Origin: Actinomycetes bacterium
GTDB taxonomy: Bacteria > Actinomycetota > Actinomycetes > Propionibacteriales > Propionibacteriaceae
Assembly: GCA_029778515.1 (NCBI GenBank)
Contig: JAKOQD010000143.1
Coordinates: 1-11,699, forward strand
Direction: 5' to 3'
DNA: 11,699 nt
Position numbers and translations under genes: made by a program. This document shows positions 1 through 6,094 of the stretch, in pieces; within the stretch, counting starts at the first letter, position 1; every line of letters begins with the position of its first letter. Below the pieces are notes generated by a model. The model saw only the letters and a program-made list of their open reading frames with translations, searched no databases and had not been told where the DNA came from.

Positions 1-176
1 CGGACGATTCGCGGTCGGCGTTCGGGCTGAACCTGCTCGGCGCGATGTTGGGCGGCTGCCTGGAGTACTTCGCCCTGCTCACCGGCTACCGCAACCTGCT
101 GGTGATGGTGGCCATCCTCTACCTGCTGGCGTTCCTGCTCACGCCGCGGACGAAGGGCGCGCTGGTCTCGGTGTAG
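1..176 (+). CDS. C-terminal end of a membrane protein, possibly spermidine-synthase-like (partial)
   Basis: The reading frame is open from the left edge (first full codon at 3) to a TAG at 174-176, giving 57 residues. Two hydrophobic stretches are visible: LNLLGAMLGGCLEYFALLTG, and a second one around NLLVMVAILYLLAFLLTP, followed by a short basic tail (RTKGALVSV). The pattern of a G-rich helix, then LEY, then TGYRNLL, then a final helix resembles my memory of the C-terminus of large membrane proteins fused to a spermidine-synthase-like domain. The catalytic part lies outside the window, so this name is tentative. That it is the last two helices of a multi-spanning protein is more secure. No start codon or regulatory signal for it lies in the window. 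Confidence 0.5.
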   Translation, partial: DDSRSAFGLNLLGAMLGGCLEYFALLTGYRNLLVMVAILYLLAFLLTPRTKGALVSV

Positions 177-230
177 CTGGGTTTCGGTCTGGGTACGTCC
201 CCCGGTGACGCTACGAGCACTAGGAGCACT

Positions 231-407
231 GTGACTGCAAGCACTTGGGAAGAGCCTGACGATCGCACCCGCGAACAGGACGAACTGACCGCGTCGGGCA
301 GACACCTCAGTTCCGACCCCGACCCGCTGCCCGGCACGGACGTCGCCCCGGACGCCCCCGCCGGCCTCGGCGAGCCCACCGAGGATCCCGACCCGCCGGT
401 CGAGTGA
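231..407 (+). CDS. Hypothetical small acidic protein, 58 aa
   Basis: A GTG start at 231 has an AGGAG Shine-Dalgarno at 222-226, four bases upstream, and the frame runs to a TGA at 405-407. The product is short, highly acidic and rich in Pro, Asp and Glu (for example EEPDDRTREQDELTASG, then a C-terminal run of DP/EDP repeats). It has no hydrophobic segment and is probably disordered. I recognise no family. Support comes from the well-placed ribosome binding site and the start 54 bases after the preceding gene, which would allow cotranscription. Against it, the composition could arise by chance in GC-rich intergenic DNA. Confidence 0.45.
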   Translation: MTASTWEEPDDRTREQDELTASGRHLSSDPDPLPGTDVAPDAPAGLGEPTEDPDPPVE

Positions 408-425
408 TCGCCCGCTCGAGCGATC

Positions 426-498
426 GGCTCGAGCTTGTCGAGACCCTGATCGAGCCCTCGGCTGGTCGAGCCTTCGGCTGGTCGAGCCTGTCGAGACC
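426..498. repeat. Cluster of TCGAG-type short palindromic repeats
   Basis: Two near-copies of an imperfect palindrome, (T)CGAGCTTGTCGAGACC at about 428-445 and GGTCGAGCCTGTCGAGACC at 480-498, flank a perfect 16-base tandem duplication (TCGGCTGGTCGAGCCT at 458-473 and 474-489). A related 19-base stretch with one mismatch recurs at 4430-4448, and the core TCGAGCTTGTCG recurs at 2775-2786. This marks a dispersed intergenic repeat family rather than a local accident. It lies between the small ORF and recQ and could form hairpins in RNA, for instance as an attenuator or terminator; that role is inference. Confidence 0.6.
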
Positions 499-561
499 CC
501 TAACGAGACCTCCGTCCGAGCACTGATCCAAGCTCGCGCGGGAACTGTCAGCGCCACCGCG

Positions 562-567
562 TAGCCT
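562..567 (+). promoter_or_regulatory. Possible -10 element of a leaderless recQ promoter
   Basis: TAGCCT fits the actinobacterial TANNNT -10 consensus. It ends seven bases before the recQ ATG, which would place transcription start at or next to the start codon. No Shine-Dalgarno is visible upstream of that ATG, consistent with a leaderless message. No convincing -35 is seen at the right distance, so this is tentative. Confidence 0.3.
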
Positions 568-573
568 GCTCGA

Positions 574-2679
574 ATGGACCCGAACGTGGACTTCGAAGCC
601 GAGGCGCTGGCGGTGCTGCGCCGGCTGGTGGGCAGCGCGGACGCGGAGTTCCACGACGGTCAGTTGGAGGCGATCACAAGCCTGGTCCGAGACCGCCGGC
701 GGGCTCTGGTCGTGCAGCGGACCGGCTGGGGCAAGTCCGCGGTGTACTTCGTGGCCACGGCGCTGCTCCGGTCGGCAGGCGCCGGCCCGACAGTGATCGT
801 CTCGCCGCTGCTCGCCTTGATGCGTGACCAGGTCGCCGCAGCCGCGCGCGCAGGCGTCCGCGCGGTGACCATCAACACGGCCAATGCCACCGAATGGGGC
901 GAGGTCTATGACCAGCTGGCCGCCGACGGCGTAGACCTGCTGCTGGTCAGCCCGGAGCGGCTGAACAACCCGTCGTTCCGGGAGTTCCAACTACCCGAGT
1001 TGGCCGCGCGCTGCGGACTGCTGGTCGTGGACGAAGCGCACTGCATCAGCGACTGGGGACACGATTTCCGTCCGGATTACCGCCGGATCCGCGACCTGCT
1101 CGGCACTTTGCGCGACGACGTCCCGGTGCTCGCCACCACGGCCACGGCCAATTCCCGGGTGGTCGACGACGTGCGTGAGCAACTCGGCCACGGCGGGCAT
1201 CAGGTGGTGACCGTCCGGGGCAGCCTGGCCCGGAGTTCGCTCCGGTTGGGCGTGCTGAAACTGCCCTACGAGGAGACACGCGTCGCTTGGTTGGTGGCCC
1301 ACCTCGGCGACTTCCACGGCAGCGGCATCATCTACACCCTCACCGTCGCCCAGGCCGAAGATCTGGCCGCGCTGCTGGCCAAGCACGGCTATCCGGTCGC
1401 GGCTTACACCGGACGCACCGAGCCGGCTGAGCGCGAAGACCTGGAAGCCCGCCTGCGCGACAACCAGGTCTTGGCGCTGGTGGCGACCTCCGCGTTGGGC
1501 ATGGGCTTCGACAAGCCCGATCTGGGCTTCGTGATTCACCTGGGCGCGCCCAGCTCGCCGGTCGCCTACTACCAGCAGGTGGGGCGCGCCGGTCGCGCGG
1601 TGGCCAGCGCCGACGTCCTGCTGCTGCCGACACCGGCGGATCGGGAGATCTGGCACTACTTCGCGACGGCTTCGATGCCGGACGAGGCAAAGGCGTCGGC
1701 GGTGATCGAAGCCCTGGCCAGCGCCGGCTCGCCGATGTCGACTGCCGCGCTGGAGGCGGTGGTCGACATCCGGCGTGCCCGACTCGAACTGCTGCTGAAG
1801 GTGCTGGACGTGGACGGCGCGGTGACCCGGGTCCGCGGCGGCTGGGCTGCCACTGGGGCGCCGTGGGTGTACGACCGGGAGCGTTACGCGCGGGTGGCGG
1901 CGGCACGCGAGCGGGAACAGCAGCTGATGCTCGACTACGTGGACACCAGCGGCTGCCGCATGGCATTCCTGCAGCAGACACTGGACGATCCCGAACCGAC
2001 CCGGTGCGGACGCTGCGATCGGTGCGCCGAGACCTGGTACGCCGACTCGGTGTCGAGTGCTGCGGCGGAGTCGGCTCGCGCCGAGCTGGGTCGCGCGGGG
2101 GTGGAACTGGTGCCGCGAACGCTCTGGCCGTCCGGCATGGCGAAGCTTGGGGTGCCGGTCTCGGGAAGGATCGGCGCGAGCGACGCTGCCGAGCCTGGCC
2201 GCGTGCTCGCCCGGTTCACCGACCTCGGGCTCGGGCAGCGGCTGCGTAACCTGCTCGCCGAACCGGACGCGCCGGTACCCGACTGGGTGCTGCCGTACTG
2301 CTTCGAAGTGCTGCGCGAGTGGGACTGGGCTGAACGGCCGACCGCGGTGCTTGCGGTGCCGTCGCTGACCCACCCGCAGCTGGTGGCAACGCTCGCTGCC
2401 GAGCTGGCTCGCAGTGGCCGGCTGACCGATCTCGGTTCGCTGGCACTGCGCTCGACCGAAATGGAGGAGCGGGCGGGCAACAGCGCCTTCCGGCTGAAAC
2501 AGATCTTCAGTCGGTTCACGGTCACGCCCGACCAGGCCGACGCGCTGGTTGAAGCCGGCCCGGTGCTGCTGGTGGACGACCTGGTCGACTCCCGCTGGAC
2601 GATCACAGTGGCCGCCAGCCTGCTGCGCCAAGCCGGAGCCACTTCAGTCCTGCCCTTCGCGCTAGCCGCCGTCGCCTGA
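574..2679 (+). CDS. recQ: RecQ-family ATP-dependent DNA helicase with C-terminal phosphoribosyltransferase-like domain
   Basis: A superfamily 2 3'-5' DNA helicase of 701 residues, expected to unwind recombination and repair intermediates on the nucleoid. Visible motifs are Walker A GWGKS (51-55), DEAH box with the RecQ signature [10 protein letters not shown] (153-162), motif III TATAN (189-193), and motifs V/VI with GMGFDKPD and [11 protein letters not shown] (332-342). A zinc site follows with Cys461, 478, 481 and 484, exactly the C-x16-C-x2-C-x2-C spacing of bacterial RecQ. The usual C-terminal HRDC domain is not recognisable. Instead the last part carries [14 protein letters not shown] (665-678), which matches the PRPP-binding loop of type I phosphoribosyltransferases, so the C-terminus is probably PRTase-like. 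The ATG at 574 lacks a clear ribosome binding site and may be leaderless. The family is certain; what the PRTase-like part does is unknown. Confidence 0.93.
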   Translation: MDPNVDFEAEALAVLRRLVGSADAEFHDGQLEAITSLVRDRRRALVVQRTGWGKSAVYFVATALLRSAGAGPTVIVSPLLALMRDQVAAAARAGVRAVTINTANATEWGEVYDQLAADGVDLLLVSPERLNNPSFREFQLPELAARCGLLVVDEAHCISDWGHDFRPDYRRIRDLLGTLRDDVPVLATTATANSRVVDDVREQLGHGGHQVVTVRGSLARSSLRLGVLKLPYEETRVAWLVAHLGDFHGSGIIYTLTVAQAEDLAALLAKHGYPVAAYTGRTEPAEREDLEARLRDNQVLALVATSALGMGFDKPDLGFVIHLGAPSSPVAYYQQVGRAGRAVASADVLLLPTPADREIWHYFATASMPDEAKASAVIEALASAGSPMSTAALEAVVDIRRARLELLLKVLDVDGAVTRVRGGWAATGAPWVYDRERYARVAAAREREQQLMLDYVDTSGCRMAFLQQTLDDPEPTRCGRCDRCAETWYADSVSSAAAESARAELGRAGVELVPRTLWPSGMAKLGVPVSGRIGASDAAEPGRVLARFTDLGLGQRLRNLLAEPDAPVPDWVLPYCFEVLREWDWAERPTAVLAVPSLTHPQLVATLAAELARSGRLTDLGSLALRSTEMEERAGNSAFRLKQIFSRFTVTPDQADALVEAGPVLLVDDLVDSRWTITVAASLLRQAGATSVLPFALAAVA

Positions 2680-2694
2680 GCATCCGCCAAGTAC

Positions 2695-2744
2695 TCGGTC
2701 CCTGAGGAGCGTTCGTGAGGAACGAACGAGCGCGTCACGAAGGG
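2695..2744 (+). repeat. Hairpin-forming repeat, left copy 1
   Basis: A 50-base unit running from TCGGTCCCTGAGGAG to CGTCACGAAGGG, 47/50 identical to the copy at 2836-2885. Inside it, CGTTCGT (2710-2716) pairs with ACGAGCG (2726-2732) around the loop GAGGAACGA, with one G-U pair. The outer CCCT and AGGG can also pair. It begins 15 bases after the recQ stop, so its RNA hairpin could serve as the recQ terminator; this role is inferred. Confidence 0.75.
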
Positions 2745-2835
2745 GCGCTGTCACCGTTTTGCCGCTTGTGTTGTTCGAGCTTGTCGCGTTCGGGTGGTCA
2801 AGTTGCGCTCGGGGTGTTGGGTGCTCTCCCTGGAA

Positions 2836-2885
2836 TCGGTCCCTGAGGAGCGTTCGCGAGGCACGAGCGAGCGCGTCACGAAGGG
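2836..2885 (+). repeat. Hairpin-forming repeat, left copy 2
   Basis: Direct repeat of the 2695-2744 unit with three substitutions. The changes in the stem keep pairing: the arms are CGTTCGC and GCGAGCG around GAGGCACGA. Its right end continues into GCCGCCGCC (to 2893), and 2873-2893 is exactly the reverse complement of 4483-4503. This copy is therefore the left partner of an inverted pair that brackets the DUF222/HNH gene. The remainder of the 2680-2965 gap holds one degenerate TCGAGCTTGTCG element (2775-2786) and an AT-rich promoter region. Confidence 0.75.
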
Positions 2886-2929
2886 CCGCCGCCATCTCGT
2901 AATCGGTAAGTAGCAAATCACAAAAAAGC

Positions 2930-2958
2930 TTGTGAAAATACTACAGTGAGCATAGAAT
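2930..2958 (+). promoter_or_regulatory. Promoter of the DUF222/HNH gene (leaderless)
   Basis: TTGTGA (2930-2935) and TAGAAT (2953-2958) are separated by 17 bases inside an AT-rich island (about 2905-2965) that stands out from its GC-rich surroundings. The -10 ends seven bases before the ATG at 2966, so the transcript should start at or one base before the start codon. No Shine-Dalgarno is present, which agrees with leaderless translation. Confidence 0.6.
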
Positions 2959-2965
2959 AGAACTT

Positions 2966-4285
2966 ATGGCGAGCACTGTAGACGAAGATCTCAGCGCACT
3001 GCTCGACGCCTACATAGCAACCGCTCTGGTAGCAGATCCGCCCCCGGAGCTGCCGTTGTGGCAGTACACCGAGCGTGAGTTGCTGGCCGAGCTGAAGCGG
3101 GTCCAGCAGCGCTCTGATGCGGTCGCCGCGCGCCAGCTTGCGCTGCTGGCTGAGGCGGAGCGCCGTGAATCTACGGTCCATCAGGCTTCGCTGCCTACCG
3201 CCGGCTGGCTGGTCGACCACAACACGCACTCGGCCCGGTCCGCACGTGAAGAAGTGCAGTTCGCGGTCGCGCTGGCCCAATCGCCAAGCGTGGGCCGAGC
3301 TCTCGAACGTGGCCAGGTATCAGTTGAGCAGGCCAAGGCGATCGTCAACGGTTTGCGCCGGTTGCCCGAAGATCTGGACGATTCCCGGCGCCAGCTGGTC
3401 GCGGGCCAATTGGTCAGGTTCGCTGCCGACTTCGGTCCGGCCGGCTTGGCCCGGCTGGTCAATCGGGCGATCGAAGTCGTGGCGCCTGAAGTGGCCGAAG
3501 ATGCGGATCGTCGCTCGGTGGAGCGGCTGGACGCGGAGCAGCGTAGGGATCGGTACTTCACTTGGCGGCAAAACCCGGACGGTTCGTGGACCTTCCACGG
3601 AAAGCTCCCGTCCGTCCCTGGCCAGCAGTTGATCAACGTGGTCAGGGCTGTCGCCAAGCCGCACCGGTCCAGCGTGCTGCTTGCCGGTGGCCAGATCACC
3701 GGCTCCCAAGCTAACGCGGACGCGTTGTGCGGGCTAGTCGAGCACTACGCCTCCTGCGGCATCGCCCCTGACCATGGGGCGGATCGGCCGCGCGTCATCG
3801 TGACCATCGACTTCGACACCCTTCGGGGCAAGCTGGGCACCGCCACGCTGCTGGACGCTGATTGCAGGATCACTGCTCAAGAGGCTCGGCGGATCGCCTG
3901 TGACGCGCACATCCTGCCCGCCGTCCTCGGCTCGAAGAGCAAGCCACTGGATGTGGGCCGCTCGAAGCGGTTGTTCACCAAGGAACTGCGCCACCTGCTG
4001 ATCCTGCGTGATCGGGGCTGCACGTTCCCCGGTTGCGACCGGCCGCCGTCCGAGTGCGAAGCCCACCACCGCAAGCCCTGGTGGGCTGGGGGCGAGACCA
4101 GCCTGGACAGCGGGGTGCTGTTGTGCACCTTCCATCACCACACAGTGGAACCCAACCCCAACCTGCCGATTGAATCCCAGTGGCTCATCCGGCTGGACGA
4201 CCGCGGCCTGTCCGAGTTCGCCGCACCATTGCGGCCCAATCAGGCCGAGCGGGTTTGGAAGCAACACCACCGGTTCCGCAGCTGA
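2966..4285 (+). CDS. DUF222 / HNH endonuclease domain protein (13E12 repeat family)
   Basis: This 439-residue protein has the layout of the actinobacterial 13E12 family. A helical DUF222 region lies at roughly 35-320, the family motif DAHILPAVLG...PLDVGRSKRLFT leads into it, and a C-terminal HNH nuclease domain covers about 340-400. In the HNH part, Cys352 and Cys357 (GCTFPGC), Cys364, Cys387 and the HH pair at 367-368 are visible, ending in LLCTFHHH (385-392). The central Asn expected near TSLDSGVLLC is Ser382, so nuclease activity may be altered. Family members occur in several copies per genome and some are linked to mobile or prophage loci (REP13E12 in Mycobacterium tuberculosis); the function is not established. 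The gene stands alone with its own promoter, between inverted copies of a hairpin repeat and between two convergent genes, which suggests it arrived as a unit. Confidence 0.9.
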   Translation: MASTVDEDLSALLDAYIATALVADPPPELPLWQYTERELLAELKRVQQRSDAVAARQLALLAEAERRESTVHQASLPTAGWLVDHNTHSARSAREEVQFAVALAQSPSVGRALERGQVSVEQAKAIVNGLRRLPEDLDDSRRQLVAGQLVRFAADFGPAGLARLVNRAIEVVAPEVAEDADRRSVERLDAEQRRDRYFTWRQNPDGSWTFHGKLPSVPGQQLINVVRAVAKPHRSSVLLAGGQITGSQANADALCGLVEHYASCGIAPDHGADRPRVIVTIDFDTLRGKLGTATLLDADCRITAQEARRIACDAHILPAVLGSKSKPLDVGRSKRLFTKELRHLLILRDRGCTFPGCDRPPSECEAHHRKPWWAGGETSLDSGVLLCTFHHHTVEPNPNLPIESQWLIRLDDRGLSEFAAPLRPNQAERVWKQHHRFRS

Positions 4286-4482
4286 ACGTGGCCTGTCCTA
4301 GACCGGGAAGCACTGATCAACGATCCCTGAGCCGGGCGTTGGGTCGTCCATTCGCTCCCGGCTACGTGCTTCGTCAAGCTCAGCCAGCGTTGGTCGGCAT
4401 CGATCAGCGGTTCCCTGTTGGGCTCAGCACTTCGGGTGGTCGAGCCTGACCTGGCTGGGTTTCTAGAAGGTTATAGATCACA
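4286..4482. other. Intergenic stretch with degenerate repeat fragments
   Basis: No convincing gene is seen. The stretch 4430-4448 matches the TCGAG-type repeat at 472-490 with one mismatch. GATCCCTGAGCC (about 4322-4333) and GCTTCGTCAAGCTCAGCC (about 4368-4385) look like decayed ends of similar elements. The short frames that cross it have no ribosome binding site and run into the repeats downstream. Confidence 0.5.
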
Positions 4483-4536
4483 GGCGGCGGCCCTTCGTGA
4501 CGCCATGCTCGTTCCTCGCATGGCTCCTCAGGGACC
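4483..4536 (-). repeat. Hairpin-forming repeat, right copy (inverted)
   Basis: Read on the minus strand, this is the same element as the two left copies: GGTCCCTGAGGAG, then stem CCATGC, loop GAGGAACGA, stem GCATGG, then CGTCACGAAGGG. The stem sequence differs completely from the left copies yet pairs perfectly, while loop and flanks are conserved. Its outer end (4483-4503) is an exact 21-base inverted match to 2873-2893. With the left copies it brackets the DUF222/HNH gene. Confidence 0.75.
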
Positions 4537-4632
4537 GTTGCTGGGGCCGGCCCGTTCCTTGTATGGCTTCTCAGGTGCCATTTGTTGGGTCCGGCTCGTT
4601 CCTCGCATGGCTCCTCAGGGACTGTTGGTGTC
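4511..4632 (-). repeat. Short tandem array of partial hairpin repeats
   Basis: The half-element GTTCCTCGCATGGCTCCTC recurs at 4511, 4554 (degenerate) and 4598, with periods of 43 and 44 bases, and the spacers are also similar (GTTGCTGGGGCC, TTGTTGGGTCC, TTGGTGTCC). Only the first unit keeps both stem arms; the later ones have lost the partner arm. The array ends just before the stop codon of the convergent decarboxylase gene. Confidence 0.65.
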
Positions 4633-4638
4633 CGCGAC

Positions 4639-5997
4639 CTAGGTGGCTGCTTGGTGCAGCGCGGCCAGGGTCGCGTCGACGTCCACGTCCGTGGTCGACC
4701 AGTTGCACACGGCCACGCGTAGGACAGCGCGGTCATGCCACTTCGAACCTGAGGTCCAGGCGGTCCCGTCGGCGAGCATGCGACGCACGATCTCGTTGGT
4801 GTGCTCGTCGCTGCCGAAGCTGGCGCAGACCTGGGTGAACACCACGTCGTTCAGCACCTCCGCGCCCGGAATCGCCGCGATGCCCTCGGCGAAGCGCTGG
4901 GCATGTCGGCAGTAGCGCTCGACCAGCTCCGCGACACCGCTTCGGCCGAGCGCCGCCAGCACCGCCCAGAGCGGGGTCGCCCGCGCTCGCCTCGACATCT
5001 CCGGTACGCGGTCGAACGGGTCGCCGGCAGCGTCCTGGATCAGGTACGAGCCGTGCATGCCCATCGCTGCGCGCATGGCTGCGTCGTCGCGCACGATCGC
5101 GATTCCGCAGTCGTAGGGCACGTTCAGTGTCTTGTGCGCGTCGGTGGTCCAGGAGTCCGCCTCCGCGAATCCGGCCACGAGGTGCCGATACCGTGCGGAC
5201 GCGGCCGCGAACAGCCCGAAGGCCCCATCGATGTGTACCCACGCCCCGGCGGCGTGCGCCGCTTCGATTGCTGCCGGGAAGTCGTCGAAAGCTCCCGAAT
5301 GCAGGTTGCCGGCCTGCAGCGCCACGACGGTCGGACGGCCCGGTCGCTGCTTGAGGGCGGCCACTAGCGCGGCCGTGTCGATCCGCCCCTGGGCGTCCAC
5401 TCCGACCGGCTCCGGCCGGCCCATGCCGGCGTAGCGGAGTGCGGAGTCGATGGAGTCGTGACGTTCGGCTCCGACCAGCACCCGGACGCCGGGCGATCCC
5501 GCCAAGCCGTGTTCGGTGACGTCCCATCCCGCTCGCCGGAGCACGGTGTCGCGGGCGGTGACCAGGCAGGTCCAGTTCGACATGGTCGCTCCGGTGACCA
5601 GGCCGACACCCGCATCCTCGGGCAGGCCGAGCAGGTCCAGCAGCCAACGGTCGACCACCTCCTCGACCGCGATCGTCCCGGGAGTGACCGCGCGCAGCGC
5701 GCTGTTCTGATCCCACGCCGAAGTCAGCCAGTCCGCGGCGAGCCCAGCCGGATGGGTGCCGCCGATCACCATTCCGAACCAGCGCGGGGACGGCATCGCG
5801 GTCAGCCCTGGCCCGACGGCGTGCGCCAGTTGCTCGACCACAGCGGGCGATGGTTGGGGGCCATCCGGTAAATCGCCCAGGGCAGCCGCCACCTGATCCA
5901 CCCCCGCGCTTGGCGGCACTCGTCGCTCAGGCAGGGAGTTTAGCCAGTCCAGCGCGATGCGATGGGCGGCTTCCAGTGCATCCCGGAGTTCAGACAT
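4639..5997 (-). CDS. Pyridoxal-phosphate-dependent group II decarboxylase family protein
   Basis: This 452-residue protein belongs to the PLP fold-type I group II decarboxylases (aromatic amino acid, glutamate, diaminobutyrate). It would form a Schiff base with an amino acid and remove its carboxyl group, in the cytoplasm. Lys289 in TDAHKTLN is the expected PLP lysine, and Asp257 in HIDGAFG should bind the pyridine nitrogen. Their spacing of 32 residues equals that in human DOPA decarboxylase (D271, K303). The family substrate region WFGMVIGG and the SNWTCLV and HDSIDSALRYAG segments are also seen. The start is set by a perfect AGGAGG five bases upstream; a longer frame to 6297 overlaps the helicase gene and its extra residues are not family-like. 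The substrate cannot be told from sequence alone. It lies 97 bases downstream of the DEAD-box gene on the same strand and converges on the repeat block. Confidence 0.85.
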   Translation of the reverse strand: MSELRDALEAAHRIALDWLNSLPERRVPPSAGVDQVAAALGDLPDGPQPSPAVVEQLAHAVGPGLTAMPSPRWFGMVIGGTHPAGLAADWLTSAWDQNSALRAVTPGTIAVEEVVDRWLLDLLGLPEDAGVGLVTGATMSNWTCLVTARDTVLRRAGWDVTEHGLAGSPGVRVLVGAERHDSIDSALRYAGMGRPEPVGVDAQGRIDTAALVAALKQRPGRPTVVALQAGNLHSGAFDDFPAAIEAAHAAGAWVHIDGAFGLFAAASARYRHLVAGFAEADSWTTDAHKTLNVPYDCGIAIVRDDAAMRAAMGMHGSYLIQDAAGDPFDRVPEMSRRARATPLWAVLAALGRSGVAELVERYCRHAQRFAEGIAAIPGAEVLNDVVFTQVCASFGSDEHTNEIVRRMLADGTAWTSGSKWHDRAVLRVAVCNWSTTDVDVDATLAALHQAAT

Positions 5998-6002
5998 GGC
6001 CA

Positions 6003-6008
6003 CCTCCT
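6003..6008 (-). promoter_or_regulatory. Ribosome binding site that fixes the decarboxylase start
   Basis: On the minus strand this reads AGGAGG, five bases before the ATG at 5997. It is the strongest Shine-Dalgarno in the window and decides between the 452-residue protein and the longer open frame. No good promoter is visible in the 97-base gap, so cotranscription with the upstream helicase gene is possible. Confidence 0.8.
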
Positions 6009-6094
6009 GCGGCCATCCTTCACCCAGCGCGGACGTTGATCGCCGCGAAGTTGTGCTTATCCCGTGCCAGCGTCCTCGGTGATCCGGCCTTGGC

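Noticed and set aside
991..2631. A 546-codon open frame antisense to recQ
   Set aside because: Same reason; its composition mirrors the recQ codon pattern and it shows no recognisable motif.
2662..2916. An 84-codon minus-strand frame with an internal amino acid repeat (ALRDAL...SRTLLRDR)
   Set aside because: The peptide repeat is only the translation of the two hairpin DNA repeats; no ribosome binding site or conservation signal.
4511..4632. Possible CRISPR-like array (units about 43-44 bases apart)
   Set aside because: Only three degenerate units, the spacers are similar to one another, and no cas genes are present; it fits a tandem duplication of a palindromic repeat.
4418..4642. A 74-codon plus-strand frame across the right repeat array
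   Set aside because: It is made almost entirely of repeat DNA and overlaps the end of the decarboxylase gene.
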